This document shows, piece after piece, positions 54,497 to 63,700 of a stretch of DNA of 64,000 nucleotides. Under the pieces are notes generated by a model, which ran no database searches, was not told the DNA's origin, and was given only the letters and a program-made list of their open reading frames with translations. This stretch comes from Propioniciclava soli (lineage in GTDB: Bacteria; Actinomycetota; Actinomycetes; Propionibacteriales; Propionibacteriaceae), in NCBI RefSeq assembly GCF_014858005.1, contig NZ_JACYOT010000006.1, positions 1-64,000 on the forward strand, read 5' to 3'. A program made the translations under genes and the position numbers. Position 1 is the stretch's first letter, and the number at the start of each line of letters is the position of its first letter.

Positions 54497-55755
54497 CAGA
54501 CGGCTCCCATCAGTTGCAGTGAAATCCACAACGCCACGACGGCTGCGACGATGGCGACCGGCGTGGCGAGCAGCCCGAGCAGGGTGAATTCCCCCAGGCG
54601 CGCGTCCTGGTCGTGGTCGGCCACGACCCGCCGCCAGAGCAGGGTGGCCAACGAACCGACGTAGGTCAGGTTGGGGCCCACGTTGACTCCGATCAGGGTG
54701 GCAAGGACGGCTCCGGTTCCGGCATCGGCAGCGAAGGGCAACAGCACCAGAACCGCCGGCAGGTTGTTCACCACGTTGGCAAGCACAGCTGCCAGCCCAG
54801 CCCACGCGAGGAGTGAGGTCAACGAGTCGCCCAGCGGCACGATGGTGCCGATCGCTGTTCCGAGGCCTCCCTCCACGACGGCCGCCACGACGATCCCCAA
54901 CGCCAGCACGAACAGCAGGAACGGCAGGTTGACGAACCTCGGTAGGTCACGCGGGGAGACCTGGCCCACGACGAGCGCCCGGACCGCCATGACCAGTGCC
55001 CCGGCCAGCGCCACCCAGGCCGGCTCCACACCGACGAGGGACGCCACGACGAACCCGACCAGGGTCAACGCCAGCGCGGCGGCCGAGAACCGGGGCAGGG
55101 CAGGGGCGTCCGGGCTGCTCGGCTGGGTGGCAGGGATGGACAGGTCGGAGGCGAAGAACATCCGGAACGCCCCGTACTCCACCACCAGCACCACGAGCCA
55201 CGGCAGGGTCATCAGACCGGCAAAGCTCACGAACGTGAGACCAGCGGTGCCCATCGCCAGCAGGTTGGTCAGGTTCGACACCGGCAAGAGCAACGACCCT
55301 GCATTGGCCAGATGGGTGCACGCGTAGGCATGGGGTTTCGGCCGGACGCCCAGGCGCTACGCCGTGGCGAACACCACCGGAGTCAGGAGCACCACGGTCG
55401 CGTCCAACGACAGCACGGCCGTGACCGCGGCCGCCAGCACGAACACGTACCGCAGCAGGCGATGCGGCTCACCGCGGCTCTTGGCGGCCATCCGCGCACC
55501 GGCGTACCGGAACAGACCGTCGGCATCACACAGTTCGCTGATCACCAACATGGCGGCCAAGAACGCCACGACGGGCAACAGGCGCTCGATCTCAGCGAGT
55601 GCCCGGTCGCTGCTCAGCGCTCCCACGGCGAGCACCACCAGTGCAGCGGGCACCGCACCGACAGCCTCCGGCAAGCCCTGGGGTCGGACCACGGCGAATC
55701 CCAGGACGAGCACCAGCATCACGATGGAGACCGCCTCAGCCACGTCGGTCATCAT
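54496..55755 (-). pseudogene. ArsB/NhaD-like ion transporter broken by an in-frame amber codon
   Basis: A membrane transporter of the ArsB/NhaD/CitM (ion transporter) superfamily. The whole span is in one frame of 420 codons, but a TAG lies at 55357-55359 after LDATVVLLTPVVFATA. Reading continues in the same frame as RLGVRPKPHAYACTHLANAGSLLLPVSNLTNLLAMG, the conserved family block. About ten TM segments are split between the two parts. Only the one codon is wrong; there is no frameshift. Causes could be a recent nonsense mutation, a sequencing error or read-through. A second start could make the C-terminal part alone (TTG at 55293), which is unlikely to be functional. USP follows by overlap. 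Confidence 0.85.
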
Positions 55756-55822
55756 GCCCCACCGACCCTCGGGCCGCGCCACGCACCTCCCGACGGAACC
55801 GCGGTGGTCGTTCGACGTCGAG

Positions 55823-56593
55823 TCAGCCCGCCAGCGCCAGCGCCCGCTGGGCGGCGTCCACGGCCTGGGCCCGGTACCCGCCGCCGAACAGCACGGCGTG
55901 GACGAGCAGGGGGTGGACCTGGTGGAGCGGCACGAGCTCCCGCCAGTGCGCGGGCAGGTGCGCCGACGCCTCGGCGTAGGCAGCGTGGATGCGGCCCAGC
56001 TGCGGCGTCGAGAACAGCGCGAGCATGGCGAGGTCGGTGATCCGGTGGCCGCCGTGGGCGGCCGGGTCGATCAGGCCGACGCCGCTCGGCGTCCACAGCA
56101 CGTTGCCCGACCAGAGATCGCCGTGGATCCGGGCCGGCGGAGCAGCATCGTCGAACGTGCCGGACGCCAGCGCCTCGGCCAGCCGCTCCAGGACGGCCCG
56201 CCCGCGCGCGTCGATGCCGGATTCGGCCAGGTACGGCTCGATGCGCCAGCGGGCGTAGAACGTGCCCCACGTGGCCTCGGTGCGCAGCGGCAGGGGCGCT
56301 TCACCGATGAAGCCGTCGGCGTCCCAACCCTGCGGCGGGGCGCCGAACGCGGGTGCGCCGGCGTCGTGCAGCGCGGCCAGGTCGCGGCCGAAGTCCTCCG
56401 CGTGCGCGGGAGTGGGCGCCGCCTCGGTGAGCCGCTCGATCGCGATGTGCTCTTCCCCGACGTCGATCACCTGGGCGACGCGGACCGCGCCCACGGCCCC
56501 CAGCCAGCGCAGACCGGCGGCCTCGACCGCGAAGAACCCTCGTGGGGCGGCGGGGCGGTGCTTGCGGAAGACGTCCACGTCCCCTTCATACAA
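55823..56593 (-). CDS. Fructosamine kinase family protein
   Basis: A 256-residue kinase-fold protein that probably phosphorylates fructosamines or ketosamines for deglycation. Motifs: VFRKHRP near the start, AIERL, HGDLWSGNVLW (catalytic loop with Asp) and LIDPAAHGGHRITDLAMLALF (metal-binding Asp in DP). The TTG at 56593 with GAGGGG 8 bases upstream is the likely start; a GTG 5 codons later also fits. It is the last chromosomal-type gene before the mobile region on the right. Confidence 0.85.
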   Translation of the reverse strand: MYEGDVDVFRKHRPAAPRGFFAVEAAGLRWLGAVGAVRVAQVIDVGEEHIAIERLTEAAPTPAHAEDFGRDLAALHDAGAPAFGAPPQGWDADGFIGEAPLPLRTEATWGTFYARWRIEPYLAESGIDARGRAVLERLAEALASGTFDDAAPPARIHGDLWSGNVLWTPSGVGLIDPAAHGGHRITDLAMLALFSTPQLGRIHAAYAEASAHLPAHWRELVPLHQVHPLLVHAVLFGGGYRAQAVDAAQRALALAG

Positions 56594-56756
56594 GACGCGG
56601 ACCCCTCATTCAAAGGGATCTGCGGTGGTGGACCTCCGTAGGTGCTTCTCAAACCCCCCGAGGCCGCTCCGCACGCTGATCTCCCGCGTCGTCAAGGGGT
56701 CTCACCGTCGGCGACGCCGCCCACGGGGCTCCCAGCTCGTCGATCAGCGGGGTCCG

Positions 56757-57116
56757 GTGTGCGGAGATTCGTGCCAGTCTCAAACCCGTTTGAGTGCCTC
56801 GAATCACGCTGAGTTGCTCGCTGGGTACGCCGATGGAGTGCCCGTTCACGAGCTTGCGACTCGCTTCCAGGTGCACAGGGCCACCGTGACCAAAATCGTC
56901 CGGCAGGCGGGGCTCGCCGTCCGGCGGCCGGCCGTGCCGGAGCCGGTGCGTCAAGAGGCAGTGCGTCTCTACGTTGACGGGCTGACTCTGGTGGAGGTCG
57001 GCGAGCGGCTCGGCATCAACGACAAGACCGTTCGCCTGTTGGTGATCGAGGCAGGCGGCACGCTGCGTCCTCGTGGTCGCCGCCCGCACACGCCTGACTC
57101 CCCGCCGCCGGGATGA
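56757..57116 (+). CDS. Small double HTH protein, recombinase-like DNA-binding domain
   Basis: A protein of up to 119 residues with two HTH-like segments: LLAGYADGVPVHELATRFQVHRATVTKIVRQAGL and VRLYVDGLTLVEVGERLGINDKTVRLLVIEAGG. These resemble the C-terminal Hin/resolvase-type HTH found in serine recombinases and small actinobacterial mobile-element proteins. No recombinase catalytic domain is present, so it may be a remnant or a stand-alone DNA-binding protein. The start is uncertain: GTG 56757 gives the longest frame, and TTG codons lie further in. A palindrome CTCAAAC-CC-GTTTGAG is in its 5' part. It marks the left side of the mobile region. Confidence 0.55.
   Translation: MCGDSCQSQTRLSASNHAELLAGYADGVPVHELATRFQVHRATVTKIVRQAGLAVRRPAVPEPVRQEAVRLYVDGLTLVEVGERLGINDKTVRLLVIEAGGTLRPRGRRPHTPDSPPPG
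56779..56794. repeat. Palindrome CTCAAAC-CC-GTTTGAG
   Basis: Perfect 7-base arms around CC, inside the 5' end of the HTH gene or just before its true start. It could be an operator of that gene. The exact coordinate may shift by one base. Confidence 0.5.
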
Positions 57117-57195
57117 GCGACGGCAGCCGTTGTCTCCTCGGGCTCTCGCGCGGGCGCAGGCTGGCGTACCTGTCCGATGACGGAGAGGAACCGGC

Positions 57196-58212
57196 ATGGA
57201 CACGATCGCCGCATTGGCCACAGACGAACGAGCCGCGAGGATCGCGCTCGCGGTCCTCGTCCCTCCGGACGACCCAAGGACGGGCCGCTTGGTCAGTACG
57301 GTCGGTGCCGTCGAGACGGTGCGCCTACTGACGACGGACGGCCCGGTGCCGACGATGGACAAGACCGCGGCCGCGCTGTGGCGAAGGCGCCTGCGCTTCG
57401 ACGGCTCTCCGGATGCCGTGCGTGCTGCGCTTCGAGACACGGAGAAGCTCGGATGCCAGACGCTCATTCCCGGGGACGATGGATTCCCTGCATCGCTCCG
57501 TGGTCTCGGGGATCGCCGGCCCTATGTGCTGTGGGTCAAGGGTGCTGACTCGCTGATGACGGGCCGCGAGGAGGATCGGTTCACGATCACCGGGGCGCGG
57601 GCCGCGACCAGCTACGGGACTCATGTCGCGCATACGCTCGCCAACGAACTCGCCGCCGAAGAGAAGGTGTTGGTTTCCGGTGGCGCCTACGGAATCGACG
57701 CAGCGGTTCACCGTGCCGTGCTGGCGAGCAGCGGTCATACCGTCGCTGTGCTGGCCGGAGGGCTCGACCGCCCCCACCCGGCCGGACACCGGGAGTTGCT
57801 GGAAAGCATCGGCGACCTCGGTCTGCTCGTCACCGAGTTCCCGCCCGGGACGCTGCCGACGCACAGCATGTTCCTCGCGCGGGCACGGATCGAAGCCGCG
57901 CTATCGGGATCGACGACGATCGTCGAGGCCGCGAGCCGTTCGGGTGCCATGCCCGTTGCCCAGTGGGCACATGAGCTTGGCCGCGTCGTGGGCGCCGCGC
58001 CGGGTCCGGTGACCAGCGCAACCAGCTACGGACCGCATCGACTCATCCAAGCGGGCACGGCGTCGCTCGTGACCGACGCCTCAGACCTGATGGACCTCGT
58101 AAGCCGGGCAGCACAGGCGCCAGCCACGATACGGAGAGTGGAACGCGACCAACTCAGCACCGGTCAGGAACGGCACGCGCCGACGACGGGCACCCCTTCG
58201 CGCAGCATGTGA
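57196..58212 (+). CDS. DprA/Smf-type DNA-processing protein in the mobile region
   Basis: A 338-residue DprA-like protein. The N-terminal about 90 residues are helical. The Rossmann-type DprA core follows, with FPASLRGL, FTITGARAATSYGTHVAHTLANELAAE, LVSGGAYGIDAAVHRAVL, TVAVLAGGLDRPHPAGHRELLESI and ATSYGPHRLIQAGTASLVT. Known DprA proteins bind ssDNA and load RecA in transformation; stand-alone copies on mobile elements may aid incoming-DNA processing or act in defence. The C-terminal winged helix of classic DprA is not recognised. AGAGG precedes the ATG. It lies near a MobF relaxase, so it is probably element-borne rather than the housekeeping copy. Confidence 0.85.
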   Translation: MDTIAALATDERAARIALAVLVPPDDPRTGRLVSTVGAVETVRLLTTDGPVPTMDKTAAALWRRRLRFDGSPDAVRAALRDTEKLGCQTLIPGDDGFPASLRGLGDRRPYVLWVKGADSLMTGREEDRFTITGARAATSYGTHVAHTLANELAAEEKVLVSGGAYGIDAAVHRAVLASSGHTVAVLAGGLDRPHPAGHRELLESIGDLGLLVTEFPPGTLPTHSMFLARARIEAALSGSTTIVEAASRSGAMPVAQWAHELGRVVGAAPGPVTSATSYGPHRLIQAGTASLVTDASDLMDLVSRAAQAPATIRRVERDQLSTGQERHAPTTGTPSRSM

Positions 58213-58221
58213 CCCTCCGCA

Positions 58222-58587
58222 TCAACCGACGCAGGTTGAGTGCTTCGCGGCGTCTGCCATCTCGCGACGCTGACGGCGAGCTGCTGCGGCCTCGCGCAAG
58301 CGCACCCGGATGAGCAGAACGATGCTGACCGGGCCGATCCAGAGCATCTTGAATGCGCTCCAGATGCACACCAGCACGACGAGGTGGAGCCAGCCGGCGC
58401 CGCCGTCCGCGATGAGGCGCACGCAGAGGTTGGCGACGAACAGGTACGGGATGGCGAGCAGCATCGCGGGCACGCCCCACTTCAATCCTCGACGGGTACG
58501 GATCGCGTCGAGCAGGACGTTGCTGGGCAGGTAGCGCCGCATGAAGTAGCGGATGTTGCTGCTTGCGGCCCACAGTAGGCGGATCAT
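58222..58587 (-). CDS. Small membrane protein of the mobile region, unknown
   Basis: A 121-residue protein with two hydrophobic segments (about 38-62 and 66-92). It starts MIRLLWAASSNIRYFMRRYLPSNVLLDAIRTRRGLKWGVPAML, has an Arg-rich C terminus, and a conserved character seen in small proteins of actinobacterial conjugative elements. Function is unknown. It is convergent with the DprA-like gene, only 9 bases from its end. Confidence 0.6.
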   Translation of the reverse strand: MIRLLWAASSNIRYFMRRYLPSNVLLDAIRTRRGLKWGVPAMLLAIPYLFVANLCVRLIADGGAGWLHLVVLVCIWSAFKMLWIGPVSIVLLIRVRLREAAAARRQRREMADAAKHSTCVG

Positions 58588-58769
58588 GGCTTCGTTCCTC
58601 TCCAGCGCACAACAGGTAGAGCGAGGCAGTGCGTTGAAGAGTGGCTGCGAGAGCCTGCCGCGAGCGGCGCGTTACAGAGGAGAAATCTGCCTCACCCCCA
58701 ACCATACGCTCGGCTCCTGCGATCGGGAAGACTAGCCGCGCGGACGTGCCGGTACGAGGACTTGACTTC

Positions 58770-59090
58770 TCAGGTCTGCGCTGTGCCCGAATAGCCCCCG
58801 AGATGCTGGCGCTGGGTCATGGGGTCCCGGTAGAAGTCAGCGACGGTGTTGACCCGTTCATCGAAGCTTGTGCTTCCTTCAAGCCTGTACTCCCGCCCGG
58901 TCTGTGGGTGGATGCCTGTTGCGAAGTAGAACAAGGTGTGGCCTTTGCCCAGGTGGCGGGCCTCGACCCAGCCGATGACCTGTCCTTGTGCGCGGACCTC
59001 CCAGCGGGGGTCCTCGCTGAGTCGCCGGGTGACGGGCGGCAGCTTGTGAACTGTGACGTGACTGGTGTCCACCTTCTGGTCCGATGCCAT
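58770..59090 (-). CDS. Hypothetical protein of the mobile region
   Basis: A 106-residue protein with no signal peptide or TM helix. The middle RWEVRAQGQVIGWVEARHLGKGHTLFYFATGIHPQTGREYRLEGSTSFDERVNTVADFYRDP looks like a beta-rich fold followed by a helix. No family is recognised. Start 59090 is chosen from AAGGGGGG 5 bases upstream; a longer reading starting 23 codons earlier is possible. The gap 59091-59311 shows nothing further. Confidence 0.45.
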   Translation of the reverse strand: MASDQKVDTSHVTVHKLPPVTRRLSEDPRWEVRAQGQVIGWVEARHLGKGHTLFYFATGIHPQTGREYRLEGSTSFDERVNTVADFYRDPMTQRQHLGGYSGTAQT

Positions 59091-59311
59091 GATGCCCCCC
59101 TTCCGGCTCTGCGGGGTTCTCCGCGCCATGACTCTAGTATCGAACACGTGTTCGATCAAGTAGTATGACTCGACTCAGACCTCAGACCTCTGGCGCGCCT
59201 CCAGTCAATCGCTGCGGTGCGCCGAGACAGTCTGCTCTGTCCCGGCGCACTGGTAGCGTCCCTGCTGGTGCCCCGCGACCGACAGGGCTTGCACCCGTGC
59301 CAGGGACCTGG

Positions 59312-60463
59312 CTAGTGCGTCCCGTCCAAGGCGGCCGCAGGTTCCAGCCCCCACTGACGTATAGGCCTTCCGGGAACGAACCGCCACTCTTCGCGACACT
59401 TGTCGCATGTGATCCAAACGTCGTGCTCTCGGAAGCCGGGAATGTTGTCGTGTTCTTCGATGATCGTCCCGTCTCCGCAGGGACAGCGGTACTCGTAGCG
59501 CTCCACGGTGCCAGCTCCCGCGCCCCACCCGTTGTGGTCATGCGCATTCCTGCCGATACGTTCGGTGCGGATGGGTACCGACGAGGGCACTGTCCTCATC
59601 CATTCGGCGATCGTGATCACAGCAGAGTCGTATGCCGCGGGTGAGAGCGAGACTTCGTACAGGATGGCCAGTAGCTCCTCCGGAGTGCGGGCGACGTGGT
59701 GGTCGCTGTCTCGGACACCGGCGGCGTAGTCGCTCGCGAAGTCGCCTACGGCGTCGTCGCGGCGCGCTTGCAGAACCAGCCAGTCGTGGAATGGAGTTGC
59801 GTCTTCCACGACCGCCGGACGAACCCAGCCACCCGTGATGGGCTGACCTGCCGCTGCCTGGGCGAGCGCAGCCTGCAAGTGTTCGTATCCGGCGGGCCGA
59901 TAGTGGTGGACACGCGGTCGCCTCGGCCCACGGTTGACCATCCGGCGCACGTAGTCGTGCTCGCGCTCGGGCACGCCGATCAGAAGGTTTGGGCCGGCGC
60001 CGTCCGGAGTGGCAATCGGGAGCCCCAGTGCGGCGGCGGCCCAGATCAGGCGGCCGTTGGATACGTAGGAGCAGTGCGGGCTGAGGAACCACTCCGCTGT
60101 GTGCTTCAAGGCGTAGCTGCCGACTTCCGGCGTTGCGTCGCCCGGGATGGGGGTAAACATGCGGAGCATGTCCGTGATGAGCGCGAGTTCAATGAGGTCG
60201 GTCTCGCCGTTGAAGCGCCACGGTGATTCCGAGCGGAACCCGTTCTCGCCCAGGACGGGATCGCCGCCGCGTGCGCCGATCAGTTCATGCTCGTCGAGGA
60301 CCGCGATCAGCTGCCTTGGGCTGACTCGATCGCCCAGCAGACCTTGGGCCAAAGGCGAGTTCAGCTGCCGTAGCGCAGCGGTGTACTTCGTGCCCGTGCG
60401 GTCGGACCAGGCGCGCGCTTCCTGCTGAAGCTCGCGGTTCTGTGTGTGGTTGTTGGAGGGCAT
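59312..60463 (-). CDS. Mobile-element protein with C-terminal zinc ribbon
   Basis: A 383-residue protein of unknown function. The N terminus EARAWSDRTGTKYTAALRQLN resembles a short motif in many actinobacterial plasmid or ICE proteins. The centre is mostly helical with no recognised domain. The C terminus has YRCPCGDGTIIEEHDN and WITCDKCREEW, a CxC plus CxxC zinc-ribbon candidate. Expression could be tied to the downstream relaxase region. The 262-base gap 60464-60725 to the relaxase gene has no clear feature. Confidence 0.5.
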   Translation of the reverse strand: MPSNNHTQNRELQQEARAWSDRTGTKYTAALRQLNSPLAQGLLGDRVSPRQLIAVLDEHELIGARGGDPVLGENGFRSESPWRFNGETDLIELALITDMLRMFTPIPGDATPEVGSYALKHTAEWFLSPHCSYVSNGRLIWAAAALGLPIATPDGAGPNLLIGVPEREHDYVRRMVNRGPRRPRVHHYRPAGYEHLQAALAQAAAGQPITGGWVRPAVVEDATPFHDWLVLQARRDDAVGDFASDYAAGVRDSDHHVARTPEELLAILYEVSLSPAAYDSAVITIAEWMRTVPSSVPIRTERIGRNAHDHNGWGAGAGTVERYEYRCPCGDGTIIEEHDNIPGFREHDVWITCDKCREEWRFVPGRPIRQWGLEPAAALDGTH

Positions 60464-60725
60464 CTCTATCTCTGTTCCGGGCTATGCAACCCACGCCTGC
60501 TAGCCCTGCGACAAGAGAGAGTTCCTCGGTCCAACAGGTACTTCTTCTCTGGATCGGCAACCGTTGTCCTCAGCGTCTTCGTCGCGTGGGGACTCAGACT
60601 CGGAGAGGGGCAGTCCAGACCGCCCACGGACAGCATAGCTGGGAACGCCGACATACACCGACCCGATGCACAGGCACCCGGGTGGTGCGAGCTGACCGGT
60701 ACGTCAGTGCTGACGGTGGTCTGAG

Positions 60726-63700
60726 CTACAGCGCGGGCCCGACCCAGCCCGGCGCAGCGGGCCGGATCGGTGCTTCGGGCTGCTGTTGCGCGTTGACGAG
60801 ACTCGCGGCCCGGTCGACCGCGACGCGAGCGCGCGCTGCGTCGATCTTCTGCGCGGTCGATGCGGGAGGCGATCCCAGCGGCGTGTCGTCGGTGATCTGG
60901 TAGCGGTCCCGGTAGGCAGCAACTGTGCGAGCAGCCCGTCGCCAGGCCGCGTACCTTTGTCGGTCGGTCGGCGGCGCGCCGAGCGCTTCCGTCCACGGTG
61001 CAGCTTCGTTGAGGGCGATGTCGAGGGCGGCGTCGGCGCGGGTTTCGATGAGGTTCTGTCGTTGGTCGAGTGCTTCGCGCATGTCGGTGGCCATAGGGCC
61101 GTCCGCGTGCGGGATCAGGCCAGCGATGAGGCGAGGGGCCTTCCTGGCTCGGCCTGCTCGGGCGGGTCGTCGGGTGGCTTGTTCGACGCGGTAGTGGAGG
61201 ACGGCGGCGATGTCGTCGGCATCGCTGAACCCGCGCGCGCCGACGAGTCGTGGCAGGAGCGTCTCGACATCGTGGTGGTTGGCTTCGGCGTGGCGGAGTT
61301 CGGCCGTGAGCGGGCCGAACGCGTCGGACTCGATCGCGCTCTCGGCTTGATCGGTGGTCAGTCCGGAGTGACGGATGAGGGTGGCCCAGCGGTCATGCTG
61401 GGCTGCGGCGGCCAAGGTCTCGTACTCGGCGGCGAGTTGGGCGATCGAGCCCCACTGGTTCTGCTCGGCGACGGTGGTCTCGTGCGCGGACAGTTCGGCG
61501 CCGGTGTGCTGCAGGACACCGTAGAGGACGCTTCGTGCACTCGCGTCGGGGTTCTCGCCGGGGTGCGGTTCCACGTGGTCGTCGGCGTGGTCGAGGATCA
61601 CGTAGGCATGGTTGGTGTGGCGGCCGCGGGTCATGGAGACGTAGAGGTTCTCTCTCGTGGAGGTCGGCTCGACGAGGACGTGCGCGGTGTCGGTGGTGAC
61701 GCCTTGGGCGCGGTAGGCGGTGACCGCGTACCCGAGATCGACATGCTTGGCCACGTACCCGGCGGGCAGGACGATCGTCCCGCCGAACCGGCGGCCTGGT
61801 TTGCGGATGGTGATGGTCCCGTCGCCGCGGATGGACGTGATGGTCCAGACGTCGCCGTTGCGTACCCAGTCGCGTCCGGTGGTGGTGCGGAGTCGTCGGT
61901 CGTTGCGGCGGGTGATGATCGTGTCTCCGACTCCGGCGGTGGTGCCGTCGTGCAGCTCGATTTCCCGGCTCGGGGTGAGGGTGCCGTCGAGGATCAGATC
62001 GGCACGGGCACGGGTGTTGAGGGCGGTCACGTCCTGCTGGGTTTCGGCGATCAGCACCGACACCAAGCCGGTGTCTCGGTCTGCTCGCCATGCCGTGTAG
62101 GCGGCGTCGGTCATGGTCTCGTGGTCGCCGTCGTGGATGCGGTGGTGGTTGAGGTAGGTGTCGATGACCTGGGTTCGTCCGTGCCGGAGCTCCAGGGACG
62201 CGGTCTTCTCCCACGCGTTCTTGAAGCGGTGGACGTCGACCAGTTCGGGCGTGTCGTTCCGGTCGCCGGCGAGCATCGCGAACGCTCCGCCGGCATCGAC
62301 CGATTGGAGTTGTGCGTAGTCGCCGACCAGCAGCACCTTCGCTCCCGCGTTCTGGGCGAGGTGGGTGATGCGGTCCAGGGACAGCGTGCCGGCTAGAGAG
62401 GCCTCATCGATGATGACGAGTTGACCGGCCTGGAAGGTCGTGCCGTGGAGAAGGTGGTTCTGCCACCACTTGGCGGTGTTCTCCGTATCGATGCCGAGGT
62501 CGTCGGCGAGAACCTGAGCGGCGACAGCCGACGGTGCGAGACCGACGACGGAGCTGGGGCCGTGCTCGGTCTCCCATGCTCGGCGGAGCGCGTTCATCGC
62601 GGTGGTCTTACCCGAGCCTGCGGGACCGATCAACACATCGAGCATCCGCCCCGACACCGCGATCCGGATCAGGGCGTCGGCCTGATCGACACCGAGCAGC
62701 CGGCCGTCGGCATCACGCTTGCGGGTGATCTTCTCGACCGTCGCCAACGAGACGGTCGGGCCGGTGAGGGTGCGGGAGCGGTCGAGCAGCCGGTCCTCAG
62801 CTTGAAGCAGTACCTCGGAGGAGAACACGGTGGAGTGCTTCGGCCGGAACACCGAGGACCCATCCGTCCGGCGAAACGCCGCAGGTGAGGTGGCCAGATC
62901 GGGTGGTGTCAATCGCAGGGAGGCGTGCTCGGCGGCGTCGGCGACCATCGCGACGATGGCTATCCGGTCGTGGATGGTGGCGAACCTCCAGCCCATCGTC
63001 TGCCTGGAGGCCTCGGCCATCAGGTTCCACCTGCGCCAGGTCGAACGCTTCTCACCCACCGCCTCCACCACCGAATGGCCGAGTTCGTCGATCACGTCGA
63101 GGGGGACGTCGTCGGCGCGCAGCAGCAACGGCGTGTCGTTGTCCGTGACCCCGCGAGCCCACAGGGTCGCATCTGCCCCGAGTCTCTTGGTCGCGCGGGT
63201 CCACCAGTCGGCGGTCAACTCCGCCAGGGACCGGACATCCTTCTCGGGCCGGGTGCTGAGGGTCGCTTGGGCACGGAGCTTCATGATCGTCGCCGGAGAC
63301 GGACGCCGCCCATGCGCCGTGACGTAGTCGGCGATGAGGCGATCCGTCTCGGCATCAATGTCGCGGGCGCGGGTCGAGAACTCCGCGATCAGTTCCTCGG
63401 GAACGCCGGTGATCGCCCACGCTGGGTTCTTGTCGCGGCCCATATCGCGGGCTTCCCAGGCGACGCCGAAGGTGCGGGTCATGTGGTCGGCAAATGCCGC
63501 CTCATGCAATTCCGACAACGCAACCACCGCGGCGTGGATCGGCCTGCCGTCAAGGGAGCGCCACTTGCCGTCGAGGACCGTCTTGGCCTTGTTGGATATG
63601 ACCACATGCGTGTGCAGGTGGGGGTCGCCGGCGCGGGAGTCGAAGTGATCAAACGCCGTCGCTATCAGGCCAGTGACATCCACCTGTGCAACCGCGCCAT

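Noticed and set aside
55293-55359. Frameshift in the ArsB/NhaD-like gene
   Set aside because: Coordinates of both parts are in the same frame, so a nonsense codon explains the break without a frameshift.
57196-58212. This DprA as the housekeeping competence gene
   Set aside because: It lies among mobile-element genes next to a relaxase, not with topA/trmFO/ribosome-related neighbours usual for chromosomal dprA, and the C-terminal winged helix is not recognised.
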